The position numbers were made by a program, and so were the translations under genes. DNA of 64,000 nt from Verrucomicrobiaceae bacterium (lineage in GTDB: Bacteria > Verrucomicrobiota > Verrucomicrobiia > Verrucomicrobiales > Verrucomicrobiaceae), in contig CANGYJ010000001.1 of assembly GCA_947458455.1 (NCBI GenBank), positions 62,001 through 126,000 of the forward strand, read 5' to 3'. The notes below the pieces were generated by a model. It was not told the origin of the DNA, did no database searches, and worked only from the letters and a program-made list of their open reading frames with translations. Below, one piece after another: positions 52,768 to 62,030 of this stretch (position 1 is the first letter of the stretch; each line of letters starts with the position of its first letter).

Positions 52768-54213
52768 TCAGGAGATTTCCGGCACGACGAAGGGCTCGCG
52801 GTAGGTGTCCTTCAGCATGGCGTTCGCCGCGTCGTGATCGATGAAACGTTCGTCTTTGCCGTTCATCTTCAAAACAGGGCCGAGGGTGAGCTTGTCCTTG
52901 CTGAGATCGACGTCATTCTTTGCGAGATGCTCCTTCATGCGTTCGAAGGTCTCGGCGGCAAATTTGTCGCCCTTGATGGTTTCGAGGATGGCATCGGGAT
53001 TCTGTGCCTGACCGAGGCGGTGGCTGATGTTGCCGGTGTGGCAGAGGGCGCTGGAGAGATGGCCTTCGAGGATGTCGGCATGGAGATCATCCACACGGCG
53101 GCTGCGGCAGGCGTGGATGAAGTTTTTGAAGTGGTCCTCCGAGCCGGAGAATTTCTGGATCTCCTTGCCCTCTTTGTCGAGCGCCACGGCGCCGCTGTAG
53201 CTGCTCACGACCACGGTGCCGCCTTCGCATTCGACGATGACGCCCACACCGGCACCTTTGTATTTGTCCATGTCCTTGCCGTCCTTTGTGGAGGGCAGGC
53301 CGCGCACTTCAAAGATGAGCGGAGCCTTCTCGTAGCCGTGGTAAATGATCTGCGTGTTCGCCGTTTCGCCATCGTCTTCATAACCGAGGCGACCTCCCAC
53401 GCTCCACACGCTGGGTGCCAGCTCCATTTCGCCGAGGAACCAGCGGGCGATGTCCATTTGATGGATGCCTTGGTTGCCGAGATCGCCATTGCCGTAGTCC
53501 CAGGTCCAATGCCAGTCGTAGTGGAGCTTCTTGCGGGTAAGCGGCTTCTTCGGGCCGGGACCGCACCACAGATCGAACTCGACGCTGTCCGGCACTTTTT
53601 GCTCGCCCTCGGCCTTGCCGATGCTGCCGCGGCGCTTGTAGCAAAGGCCACGCGAGAGGAGGACTTTGCCGAGGTTGCCATCCTGGACGAATTTCACTGC
53701 CGCAGCGAGTCCGGTGCGGCTGGAGCGGGCCTGCGTGCCGGTCTGCACGATCTTGGAATGCTTCCGCGCGGCCTTCACGATCTGGCGGCCTTCCCACACG
53801 CAGTGCGAGACGGGCTTTTCCACATACACATCTTTGCCGGCCTGGATGGCCCAGATGGAGGCCGGTGCATGCCAGTGATTCGGCGTGGCGATGCTGACGG
53901 CGTCGATGGACTTGTCGTCAAACACGCGGCGCATGTCGGTGTATGGCGTGACCTTGATCTTGTCTTTGTCGAGAGCCTGGACGTGTTTGCTCATCACGTT
54001 GCTATCCACATCACAAAGCGCCGCGAGCCTCACGCCCTCGTCTTTGAGGCCTTTGTAGCCGCTGATGTGGCTGGAGCCGCGACCACCGAAACCGATCACG
54101 GCCATGTTGATGGTGTCTCCCGGGCTTTTTTGAGCCCAGGAGGTTTTGGCGATGTAGAAAACGCCGGTGGAGGCGGCGACGGACTGAGTGAGGAAACGAC
54201 GGCGGTTGGTCAT
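52768..54213 (-). CDS. Gfo/Idh/MocA family oxidoreductase, Tat-type signal
   Basis: 481 residues from the ATG at 54213, whose leader is TNRRRFLTQSVAASTGVFYIAKTSWA. INMAVIGFGGRGSSHISGY is the nucleotide-binding start. YVEKPVSHCVWEGRQIVKAA holds the catalytic lysine (EKP). WDYGNGDLGNQGIHQMDIARWFLG lines the active site. It is of the large exported subgroup common in Planctomycetota. It is 157 bases downstream of the fourth cytochrome gene on the same strand, repeating the Gfo/Idh-cytochrome pairing seen at 34.8-39.0 kb. Confidence 0.9.
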   Translation of the reverse strand: MTNRRRFLTQSVAASTGVFYIAKTSWAQKSPGDTINMAVIGFGGRGSSHISGYKGLKDEGVRLAALCDVDSNVMSKHVQALDKDKIKVTPYTDMRRVFDDKSIDAVSIATPNHWHAPASIWAIQAGKDVYVEKPVSHCVWEGRQIVKAARKHSKIVQTGTQARSSRTGLAAAVKFVQDGNLGKVLLSRGLCYKRRGSIGKAEGEQKVPDSVEFDLWCGPGPKKPLTRKKLHYDWHWTWDYGNGDLGNQGIHQMDIARWFLGEMELAPSVWSVGGRLGYEDDGETANTQIIYHGYEKAPLIFEVRGLPSTKDGKDMDKYKGAGVGVIVECEGGTVVVSSYSGAVALDKEGKEIQKFSGSEDHFKNFIHACRSRRVDDLHADILEGHLSSALCHTGNISHRLGQAQNPDAILETIKGDKFAAETFERMKEHLAKNDVDLSKDKLTLGPVLKMNGKDERFIDHDAANAMLKDTYREPFVVPEIS

Positions 54214-54370
54214 GGCGCGGTGAATACGGGCCAGGCGATGCCGGACGTTCGGAAAATGTGGTGATCGTGCCGAACCGATACGGCACGAAGGGAAGGGCAA
54301 ACTGACGTTTGCCGCTACGAATGAAGACGGGAGCCTCGCCGTAGTGGAAGTCGTCAGACTTCCTCGAAAC

Positions 54371-57130
54371 TCACTTTGGCATCTCCACCTGGCCTTCGCT
54401 CATGAGGTAGGCGATGAGGTTGAGCACGTTTTCTTCGCCCAACGCCGCCAACAGGCCTTCGGGCATCAAACTCTGCGCCATCTGGTCTTGTTTGACGATT
54501 TGGGTGCGTTCGATCGTGAGGCGCTCGGCAGGTGTTTGGATGGTGAGGGTGCGCTCGGTTTGCTCGGGGATGACGCCGCTGAGGGTGCGGCCGTCTTTGA
54601 GGTGGAAGATGCTCACGCGGAAGTCGGCGGGCACGACGGAGTTGGGGTCGAGGATGTTTTCGAGGAGGTATTTGAGGTTGCGGCGGTCGCTGCCGGTGAG
54701 TTCGGGGCCGATGGCTCCGCCCTGGCCGTACATCTTGTGGCAGGCGCTGCACACGGCGGTGAACATGAGGCGGCCTTTCGACTTGTCGGCCTTGGCGAGG
54801 GCTTCGGGCTTCAAAACGGCTTCCCACTTGGTGAACTCGGCTTTTTTGGCCTCCGGCGTGTCGCGGATCTCGCCCCAGGCTTCGGTGAGAAGTTTGGATA
54901 AGGCTTCATCGCCGAGATTGCGGATCTGGCGGGCTTGGAAGGGCGAAATGGCCGGCGCAGGCACTTTGCCGGCCTTCACGGCTTCGAGCAAAACCTTCGC
55001 GTAGGAGGCGCGGGAGGTCAGCGTGGCCACGGTGGCCGCCTGCTGCTCCTGGCTCCGCTCCGGCCATGAGCCGGTGAGCTGTTTTGGAATGCTGGGATCG
55101 TCATACGCCGCCAACGCGCTGCGGGCGACGGTGCCGAGCACCTTGTCGTTGATGAGCGTGCGGATGACCGCGAGCAATTCGGGCTTCGTGGTGCGTGTGA
55201 GGCTCTTGAAGGCGTTCAAGCGGGCGTTGGCATCGCCATCCGCGTTTTTGACGAGGACGATGAGTTCGTCGATGGCGCGTCCGCTGCCGAAGAGAGCGGA
55301 GAGAGCACGGAGTGATGGAGTGTTGGAGTGTTGGAGTGTTGGGGATTCATCAATCCATTTCTCCACCACTCCATCACTCCATCCGACTGGCTTCTTCGCA
55401 GTCGCAAAGCCATCCAACCCCGCCGCCATACCCGCGAGCACATCCTCGCGCACGTCGGCACACTCCGTCATCAGCGCCACGAGCGCATCGACGGCCTCGG
55501 GTTTGTCCTCGATCATCTCGGCGATGCGGCGGGCCACGAGGCGGCGCACGGTGGGGATTTTCGCCTCGCGAATGAGCTCCACGCCCTTCATCGGCTCCGC
55601 CGCCACCGCTGGCTCGATCCCATACCAGATCATGAGCGGCTGCTGGCGGTCGTTGGCGTCTTCGGCGTGCTTCGCCAGCGCGGTGGCAATGGGCCAGCGA
55701 TTCACGAAATCATGCCGCTGCATATCGGATGCGGTTTTAAGTCGATCTAATCCATCGTCACTTTCGACATCCTGCATGCCGTGAAGGCGACGAGGTTTTG
55801 GCCACTCGTTGGCCTCGAACTGCTTCTGCGCTTCCATTCGAACCCACCAATTGTTTGCCAAGGACTTCTCCGCCTTCTTCGGCTCTCCATACACGATCTT
55901 GTAAATCCGGCCGCTGCTGCGATGCACGCCGTCGTTGTCGTGGCATTCGCCGCTGTCGCTCCAGTCGGCGACGAAGACGTTGCCGTCGGGGCCGGTGAGG
56001 AGGTCGATGCCGCGGAACCATTTGTCTTTGGCCTTCATGAAATCCGGCGCGTGCTTGCCGACGTAGCCGCAGCCTTCGCGGTGGAGGGTGTCCATGTTGA
56101 TGCGGTTGCCGTGCAGGTTGCAGGTGAGGACGGCACCGTGGTATTTCTCCGGCCAGAGGCCGCCTTGATAGATGAGCATGCCGACATGGGCGTGGCCGCC
56201 GCCGAGCTGGTCGGTCTTGCCGGTGACGCCTAGCTTGCGGATGTCGCTCCAGGTTTCCGCACCGGCGTCCCAGTGAAAGTGGTCAGCGGTCTGCTCGATG
56301 ACTTCATAGACGTGCGGATTGAGGTGCGTGCCGAACATGCGGCGGTAGTAGGCACCGGGAATGCCGTGCCAGAGGTGGCCGATGACGGTGTTGATCCAGA
56401 AGAGCTCGCCTTCAGCATTCCAATCGTGGCCCCAGGAGTTCGTGCCGCCGTGGCAGACGACTTCAAAAACTTTTCGCGTGGGATGAAAGCGCCAGATGCC
56501 GCAGTTGATCTTGGTGCGCTTTTCCTGCGGCGTGCCGGGTGCGCCGACGGCGGAGGTATCGGTGATGCCGTGGCGACCGTAAAGCCAGCCGTCCGGGCCC
56601 CAGCGCAGGCCATTGACGATGTTGTGGCCGATGGTCTTCACGTTGAAGCCATCGAGCAGCACCTCGGGCTCGCCATCGGGTGTGTCGTCGCCGTTTTGAT
56701 CCGCGATGAAGCTGAGCGTGCCATTGTGCAGCACCCACACGCCGCCGTAGCCGGTCTCCACGCTGGTGAGGTAGCTGCCGCCTTCCCAGAAGACCTTGCG
56801 GCCGTTGTGTTTGCCATCGCCGTCCTTGTCTTCGAGGATGATGAGGCGGTCGCGCAGCTTCGTGTCCCAGCGCATGGGATTCTCGGCAAAGGTGTAGTTT
56901 TCCGCGACCCACAGGCGGCCTCTGGCATCCCAAGCCATGCCGATGGGCTGGCGCACATCCGGCTCGGCGGCAAAGACGAGGCACTTGAAGCCCGGCGGTA
57001 GCTCCATGGTGGCTGCGGCCTCCTCGGCGGACATGGGTGCGCCTTTTTCGGTGTCGTAGATGGCCGGGAAGTCAGCGGCGAAGAGCGACGGGCAAAGGGC
57101 AAAGAGGCAGAGGGCGGCGCGGAGAGTCAT
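54371..57130 (-). CDS. PVC-type c-type cytochrome with in-frame palindromic insert
   Basis: 919 residues (signal MTLRAALCLFALCPSLFA). The propeller dehydrogenase-like region spans about 40-420 (MELPPGFKCLVFAAEPDVRQPIGMAWDARGRLWVAENYTF ... SGRIYKIVYGEP). A helical HEAT-like region follows, then the heme domain with CSACH near residue 793 (FTAVCSACHKMYGQGGAIGPELTG), ending ...LMSEGQVEMPK. Residues about 583-607 (DGVVEKWIDESPTLQHSNTP) come from an inverted repeat at 55309-55380 in a HEAT-region loop. The upstream region of 137 bases contains another palindrome and is shared with the divergent HtrA fusion gene. Confidence 0.9.
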   Translation of the reverse strand: MTLRAALCLFALCPSLFAADFPAIYDTEKGAPMSAEEAAATMELPPGFKCLVFAAEPDVRQPIGMAWDARGRLWVAENYTFAENPMRWDTKLRDRLIILEDKDGDGKHNGRKVFWEGGSYLTSVETGYGGVWVLHNGTLSFIADQNGDDTPDGEPEVLLDGFNVKTIGHNIVNGLRWGPDGWLYGRHGITDTSAVGAPGTPQEKRTKINCGIWRFHPTRKVFEVVCHGGTNSWGHDWNAEGELFWINTVIGHLWHGIPGAYYRRMFGTHLNPHVYEVIEQTADHFHWDAGAETWSDIRKLGVTGKTDQLGGGHAHVGMLIYQGGLWPEKYHGAVLTCNLHGNRINMDTLHREGCGYVGKHAPDFMKAKDKWFRGIDLLTGPDGNVFVADWSDSGECHDNDGVHRSSGRIYKIVYGEPKKAEKSLANNWWVRMEAQKQFEANEWPKPRRLHGMQDVESDDGLDRLKTASDMQRHDFVNRWPIATALAKHAEDANDRQQPLMIWYGIEPAVAAEPMKGVELIREAKIPTVRRLVARRIAEMIEDKPEAVDALVALMTECADVREDVLAGMAAGLDGFATAKKPVGWSDGVVEKWIDESPTLQHSNTPSLRALSALFGSGRAIDELIVLVKNADGDANARLNAFKSLTRTTKPELLAVIRTLINDKVLGTVARSALAAYDDPSIPKQLTGSWPERSQEQQAATVATLTSRASYAKVLLEAVKAGKVPAPAISPFQARQIRNLGDEALSKLLTEAWGEIRDTPEAKKAEFTKWEAVLKPEALAKADKSKGRLMFTAVCSACHKMYGQGGAIGPELTGSDRRNLKYLLENILDPNSVVPADFRVSIFHLKDGRTLSGVIPEQTERTLTIQTPAERLTIERTQIVKQDQMAQSLMPEGLLAALGEENVLNLIAYLMSEGQVEMPK
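55309..55380. repeat. GGAGTGATGGAGTG palindrome inside a coding sequence
   Basis: Perfect 14-bp arms GGAGTGATGGAGTG (55309-55322) and CACTCCATCACTCC (55367-55380), followed inside by three tandem TTGGAGTG units. The 72-base length is 24 codons, so the cytochrome frame is kept. Confidence 0.8.
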
Positions 57131-57149
57131 GGCGTAAAGAAACGGTTTA

Positions 57150-57227
57150 AACCGCTGATTAGACGCTAATATGACGCTGATAAATGCATTTCATCATTAG
57201 CGTCCAATCAGCGTTATATTAGCGGTT
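57150..57227. repeat. CGCTGATTAGACGCTAAT palindrome in a divergent promoter region
   Basis: The imperfect arms start AACCGCT (57150) and end AGCGGTT (57227), built from alternating ATTAGACGCTAATATGACGC and its complement-like copy ATCATTAGCGTCCAATCAGC. It fills most of the gap between two divergent genes. Confidence 0.65.
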
Positions 57228-57267
57228 CTAAAATTCCCCTCCTAGCTCGCATAGCCACCCGCACACC

Positions 57268-59340
57268 ATGAAGTTCCTTCTTCTGCTCTTTTCCGTGTAT
57301 TCCGTGTGTTCTGTGGTGGAAGCCGCTCCGAAGACCAAAGCGCCTTTGCCCAAGCCTCAAACCACGGCCGATCTCGCGGAGAGCATCGCGCCGTCGCTGG
57401 TGAAGATCACGCAGATGGGCCGCGAGGGAGCGGATGGCATTGGCTCGGGCTTCATCGTGAGTGCGGACGGGCTCATCGCCACGAATCTGCATGTGATCGG
57501 TGAGGCACGCCGCCTTCAGGTGGAGATGCACGATGGCAAAACGCATGCGGTGACTTCCATCCATGCCACGGATGCGCATCGAGACCTCGCTTTGCTCAAG
57601 ATTGACGCGAAGAATCTGAAGCCGCTGCCGCTGGGAGATTCCCAAAAAGTGCGCCAGGGCGAAAGCGTGGTGGCGATGGGTGCCCCAGAAGGGCTGGCCT
57701 TTAGCATCGTGCAGGGCGTGCTTTCGGCGACGCGTGAGATCGATGGCAATGACATGCTGCAAATCGCCATCCCGATCGAGAAGGGCAACAGCGGCGGTCC
57801 GTTGCTCGACATGCGAGGCAAGGTGCTCGGCATTTTGACGCTGAAGCACATCAAGACGGACAACCTGGGCTTTGCGATGCCGGTGAACGCTTTGAAGGAT
57901 CTCATCGAAAAGCCGAATCCGGTGCCAATGAGCCGCTGGCTGACGATTGGGGTGCTGAATCCGAAGCTGTGGAAGCTGCACCTCGGCTCGCAGTGGACGC
58001 AGCACGCGGGTGTCATTCGTGCCGATCTACCGGGCGATGGTTTTGGAGGTCGGGCGCTGTGCCTTTCGACGCAGAAGGTGCCGGAGGAGACCTTCGAACT
58101 CGCTGCGACGGTGAATCTCGATGACGAGAGCGGTGCCGCAGGTCTCGCCTTCTGCTCGGATGGCGGGGACAGGCACTACGGCTTCTATCCTTCGGGTGGG
58201 AAGCTGCGGCTCACCCGCTTCGACGGACCGGATGTGTATTCGTGGACGATCCTCGCTGATGTGCCGAGTGAGGCTTACAAGGCGGGTGAGTGGAACACGC
58301 TGCGTGTCCGCGTGGAGCCGGAGAAGATCACCTGCTTTGTGAACGGTAAAAAGGTCATCGAGACCGAGGACACCGGCCTGCGCGGCGGTAAGGCGGGCCT
58401 TTGCAAATTCCGCACCACAGTGGCGGACTTCCGGGGCTTTCGCATCGGCGCGGATCTGACCGAGAAGCCGCTCGATGAGCAACTGGCCTCGACCTTCCGC
58501 AGCGAGATCGAATCGAATCTCGCCGAGGCTTCCACTCGCGATCAGACGCTGGATAAACTCCTCGAAGATCCAGCTGCCGCCCGCCGGGTGATCAGCGAGC
58601 AGCGCAAGAAGCTCGAAGAAGAAGCCGCAAAGCTCCGCGAGCTGGAACGCGAGCTGCATCGCCGGGCGATGACGAAAGAAATCCTCGCTGAACTCGAAAA
58701 GCCGGAGCCGGAGATCAATCTGCTACGCTCCACGCTGCTGCTTTCCCGTTACGACAATCCCGAGATCGACGTGGCGTCCTATTTGAATGTCTTCAAAGCG
58801 ATGATCGCCGATTTGAAGAACGATCCCGAAATTCTAAATGGCACGATCCCTGCGGTGAAACGGCTGAACCGATACCTCTTTGAAGAAAACGGTTTTCACG
58901 GCAGCCGTGGTGATTACGAGAGCCGCAGCAACAGCTACATGAACGAGGTGCTCGATGACCGCGAAGGCCTCCCCATCACGCTAAGTATACTCTATGTGGA
59001 GCTGGCGGCGAAGCTGGGCATCCAGGGGGTGTTTGGCGTGCCGCTGCCGGGGAAGTTCATGGTGGGCTATCGCGACGGGCCTGAGGGTGAACTTCAGCTC
59101 GTGGATGTGTTTGAACGTGGCAAGGAGCTGACGGTGGAGCAGGCGGCGCTGGAACTGGCGAAACGCGATAGGTTATTAGAAGCCGATACTTTAGAACCAG
59201 CGAATAAAAGACAGCAGTTTAATTATCTCGTTCAGCAACTTTGTGAAAATGAAATGAACACCCAGAAAACAATAACTGCTGAGAGCAGAAAGATGATAGA
59301 AAACCACTTAGAACTACTCGAAGTGCTACCAATCAAATGA
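57268..59340 (+). CDS. HtrA-type protease fused to DUF1080-like and SirB1 transglutaminase-like domains
   Basis: 690 residues with a signal peptide (MKFLLLLFSVYSVCSVVEA). Residues ~35-215 are a trypsin-like HtrA domain with the full triad H75 (ATNLHVIG), D106 (HRDLALL) and S175 (EKGNSGGPLL); no PDZ domain follows. Residues ~245-390 are a LamG/DUF1080-like beta-sandwich (GLAFCSDGGDRHYGFYPSGGK ... WNTLRVRVEPEKITCFVNGKKV). A coiled coil (about 395-470) leads to a SirB1/YchA-type transglutaminase-like domain (480-640, ENGFHGSRGDYESRSNSYMNEVLDDREGLPITLSILYVELAAKLGI). The last ~58 codons (from about 59164) are strikingly AT-rich compared with the rest. Cleavage of envelope proteins is likely; the fusion's purpose is unknown. 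Confidence 0.88.
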   Translation: MKFLLLLFSVYSVCSVVEAAPKTKAPLPKPQTTADLAESIAPSLVKITQMGREGADGIGSGFIVSADGLIATNLHVIGEARRLQVEMHDGKTHAVTSIHATDAHRDLALLKIDAKNLKPLPLGDSQKVRQGESVVAMGAPEGLAFSIVQGVLSATREIDGNDMLQIAIPIEKGNSGGPLLDMRGKVLGILTLKHIKTDNLGFAMPVNALKDLIEKPNPVPMSRWLTIGVLNPKLWKLHLGSQWTQHAGVIRADLPGDGFGGRALCLSTQKVPEETFELAATVNLDDESGAAGLAFCSDGGDRHYGFYPSGGKLRLTRFDGPDVYSWTILADVPSEAYKAGEWNTLRVRVEPEKITCFVNGKKVIETEDTGLRGGKAGLCKFRTTVADFRGFRIGADLTEKPLDEQLASTFRSEIESNLAEASTRDQTLDKLLEDPAAARRVISEQRKKLEEEAAKLRELERELHRRAMTKEILAELEKPEPEINLLRSTLLLSRYDNPEIDVASYLNVFKAMIADLKNDPEILNGTIPAVKRLNRYLFEENGFHGSRGDYESRSNSYMNEVLDDREGLPITLSILYVELAAKLGIQGVFGVPLPGKFMVGYRDGPEGELQLVDVFERGKELTVEQAALELAKRDRLLEADTLEPANKRQQFNYLVQQLCENEMNTQKTITAESRKMIENHLELLEVLPIK

Positions 59341-59658
59341 TCAAGGCGGTGTGCAGGTCGTGTTACCTGAAGCCTGCGGTTGATAATATTCCTCTATTGA
59401 TTCCTGGGTCATTTGTTGCTCAGCTTCTTCCACAAGCTCTGCATAATTTTCACAAATGTCATCTACGCATTCGAGTGGCATCTCCAAATAATCCATTAGC
59501 TCAAGAATCTCATCAAGTGGCGCTTCTTGGAGGAACGCAGCCATGTCAGCTCCCGAATCAAATAAAGAATCTTCGCCTTCGTAGTTGGGTTCAGTGCTCA
59601 TCGCCTGAACAGAGAATATCAAAAGCAAAATTGCTGTGAAGGTATGGATTAGTTTCAT
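59341..59658 (-). CDS. Small acidic exported protein
   Basis: 105 residues with a signal peptide (MKLIHTFTAILLLIFSVQAM). The mature part is strongly acidic (YEGEDSLFDSGADMAAFLQEAPLDEILELMDYLEMP) and has a cysteine pair (LECVDDICENY) and one more near the end (TTCTPP). No family recognised. It lies tail-to-tail with the HtrA fusion, its stop adjoining the other's, inside the AT-rich patch that begins in the fusion gene. Low GC suggests recent arrival with that patch. Confidence 0.6.
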   Translation of the reverse strand: MKLIHTFTAILLLIFSVQAMSTEPNYEGEDSLFDSGADMAAFLQEAPLDEILELMDYLEMPLECVDDICENYAELVEEAEQQMTQESIEEYYQPQASGNTTCTPP

Positions 59659-59932
59659 ACTTTTTTTAAAATGAATTTGGCAAGACCAACTTAAAAACGA
59701 AATTTTGGCACCTTTGTCAATAATCGCTTAATCAAGAGTGACGTGAGTGCAAAAGTCACCACATTCCTCGAAGATTAAGGATTTATGAACAGCCGATTTC
59801 TAACTTACGAGAAAAACACCTCAGGAATCAACAATCGAGTGCTCGACAATCGTTATTCCATCCGACGCCAAGGACTTATTGTTCCTGCTAGAGTGTGAAT
59901 TTTTGCTAACAATGCAGCGAGAAGCAAACATT
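59659..59932. other. AT-rich intergenic region with repeat copy
   Basis: No gene seen. It continues the AT-rich patch and contains at 59826-59863 the second copy of the AATCAACAATCG...GCTCGAC...CCATCC repeat found at 33622-33655. Confidence 0.5.
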
Positions 59933-60826
59933 TCACCGCATGCGCAGCGCGAGGTAGTTTCTCAAAGCCATCGAGTGCGATTCATCGGTCGGGAGGCTGA
60001 GGTAGTCGATCTGGTGCTTGCGGAAGCCTTCTTTGAGAGTCTCCGCGAATTGCTTCTGCACCTCGAGGTAGCGCTGGCGCACGGTGGCGGGATCGAGGAG
60101 GAGGAAGTCCTCGTCGTTTTCGAGGTTCTCAAAGCGTGCCCAGTTGCCGAAAGGGAAGTCGATCTCGTCGCGGTCCCAAAGCTGGAGGGCGATGACCTCA
60201 TGGCCTTTTTTGCGCAGGATGCCGATGGCCTTCAAAATGGCCGCTGGATCGTCAAAGAAGTCGCTGATGAGGATGACGAGGCCACGACGCTTCAGGCGCT
60301 GAGCGAGCGATTCAATGACGGGAGCAAGGCTGGTGTCTTTGCCTGGCTCCGTCTTGATCATCGTCTCTAGCAGCACATGCAGATGAGTGATCTTGGTGTG
60401 GCAGGGAATCACATCACGCACCTTGGAATCGAAGGTGATGAGGCCCACGGCATCCTGCTGGCTCATGAGCAGGTAGGCGAGTGAGGCGGCGAGCTTGCGT
60501 GCGTAATCAAACTTCAGCACGCCCTTCTGGCCTCGGTAACCCATGCTGCTGCTGGCATCGAGGACGATGGTGGCACGAAGGTTTGTCTCCTCGTCGTACT
60601 CGCGGATGTAGAAACGGTCGCTGCGGCCAAAGACCTTCCAATCGAGTCGGCGGATCTCATCCCCCTGCACATATGGCCGGTGCTGGCGGAACTCGACGCT
60701 AAACCCCTTGTGCGGCGAGGCATGCTGCCCCGTCGTGAAGCCCTCGACGACCGTGCGTGCGAAGAGCTGCAAGTTTTGCAGAGACGTGATGTCTTCGGCG
60801 TGGAGGATGTCGGAGAGGGTGGCCAC
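59933..60826 (-). CDS. DUF58 domain protein (von Willebrand A-like)
   Basis: 297 residues. GEFRQ-type core with VEFRQHRPYVQGDEIRRLDWKVFGRSDRFYIREYDEETNLRATIVLDASSSMGY: the DxSxS of a vWA metal site (DASSS) is present. The domain continues GLITFDSKVRDVIP and VILISDFFDD. DUF58 proteins act with MoxR ATPases as chaperone-like systems that insert cofactors or assemble exported proteins. It follows the MoxR gene on the same strand, separated by a 178-base repeat-containing gap. Confidence 0.92.
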   Translation of the reverse strand: MATLSDILHAEDITSLQNLQLFARTVVEGFTTGQHASPHKGFSVEFRQHRPYVQGDEIRRLDWKVFGRSDRFYIREYDEETNLRATIVLDASSSMGYRGQKGVLKFDYARKLAASLAYLLMSQQDAVGLITFDSKVRDVIPCHTKITHLHVLLETMIKTEPGKDTSLAPVIESLAQRLKRRGLVILISDFFDDPAAILKAIGILRKKGHEVIALQLWDRDEIDFPFGNWARFENLENDEDFLLLDPATVRQRYLEVQKQFAETLKEGFRKHQIDYLSLPTDESHSMALRNYLALRMR

Positions 60827-60865
60827 GGGGGAGGGATTTTAGCGGGCGCTGAGTGTGGCGGGGGA

Positions 60866-60992
60866 CAATGACGAATGATGAATGGTGAATGACGAACGAA
60901 TGGCGAAGCTCGAAGGACGAAGGGGCGGCATGAGGGCGCTGAATTCGGATTTCAGGCTTAATTCATCATTCGAAATTCTGTATTCGTCATTG
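60866..60992. repeat. CAATGACGAAT inverted repeat
   Basis: Arms CAATGACGAAT (60866-60876) and ATTCGTCATTG (60982-60992). Next to the left arm are further ATGACGAA/AATGATGAAT units, with ATTCATCATTCG near the right arm. It lies between the moxR and DUF58 genes. Confidence 0.65.
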
Positions 60993-61004
60993 GAGCGCAG
61001 CGAC

Positions 61005-62006
61005 TCAAAGCACCCGCGCTTCCGACTTCTTCGTCGCCTTGATCAGCTCGGCGATGATCTGGTCCACGGTGATGCCTTCGGCTTCGGCGTGGAAGGTGGG
61101 GACGAGGCGGTGGCGGAGGGCAGGGGTGGCGAGGGCTTCGATGTCGTCGAGGGTGACGTGGGTGCGGCCTTGGAGAAGGGCACGGACTTTGCCGGCGAGG
61201 ACGAGCATCTGGCTGGCACGCGGACCGGCACCCCAACTGAGCATGCTTTTGACATAGTCGGAGGCTCCGGGTTCGTTTGGGCGGGTGGCGCGGACGAGGT
61301 CGAGCACGAAATCGATCACATGATCGGGCACGGGCACTTTGCGGGCGAGCAGCTGGGCGGCTTGGAGGTCCTCGGCGGTGATGACGGCTTCGATGTCCTG
61401 GCTTTCGGTGCCGGTGGTGCGGTTGACGATCTGGCGCTCGTCTTCGCGGGTGGGGTAATCGACCTTGATGAGGAAGAGGAAGCGGTCTTTTTGCGCCTCG
61501 GGTAGGGGGTAGGTGCCTTCCTGCTCGATGGGATTCTGCGTGGCGAGCACGAAGAAGGGCTTCGGAAGTTCAAAAGTCTCCTGGCCGATAGTGACGTGCT
61601 TTTCCTGCATCGCTTCGAGCAGCGCGGCCTGCGTCTTGGGCGGCGTGCGGTTGATTTCATCGGCGAGGACGATTTGAGAGAAGATCGGGCCGGGCTGGAA
61701 GGTGAGCTTCCGGCGGCCGGTTTCGGCGTCTTCCTGGATGATTTCGGTGCCGGTGATGTCGGCGGGCATCAAATCGGGTGTGAACTGGATGCGCCGAAAG
61801 CTGAGGTGCATCGCATCGGCGAGCGATTTGACGAGCAGTGTCTTCGCGAGGCCGGGAACGCCTTCCAACAAGCTGTGACCACCTGCGGCGATGGCGATGA
61901 AGACCTGCTCGATGACGGCCTCCTGTCCCACGATGCGCCTGGCGAGGGCGGTTTTGAGCTTTTGGAAATTAGCGACGAGGGAGGCGGCGTTGGCAGTATC
62001 GGACAT
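61005..62006 (-). CDS. MoxR-family AAA+ ATPase
   Basis: 333 residues. Walker [13 protein letters not shown], Walker B region [29 protein letters not shown], sensor [28 protein letters not shown] and the C-terminal lid ([12 protein letters not shown]) are typical MoxR features. It works with a vWA/DUF58 partner, which is the next gene downstream. The opgH gene ends 24 bases upstream on the same strand, so all three may be transcribed together. Confidence 0.95.
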   Translation of the reverse strand: MSDTANAASLVANFQKLKTALARRIVGQEAVIEQVFIAIAAGGHSLLEGVPGLAKTLLVKSLADAMHLSFRRIQFTPDLMPADITGTEIIQEDAETGRRKLTFQPGPIFSQIVLADEINRTPPKTQAALLEAMQEKHVTIGQETFELPKPFFVLATQNPIEQEGTYPLPEAQKDRFLFLIKVDYPTREDERQIVNRTTGTESQDIEAVITAEDLQAAQLLARKVPVPDHVIDFVLDLVRATRPNEPGASDYVKSMLSWGAGPRASQMLVLAGKVRALLQGRTHVTLDDIEALATPALRHRLVPTFHAEAEGITVDQIIAELIKATKKSEARVL

Positions 62007-62030
62007 GAGCGGGGGGCGAAGAGTAAAGAC

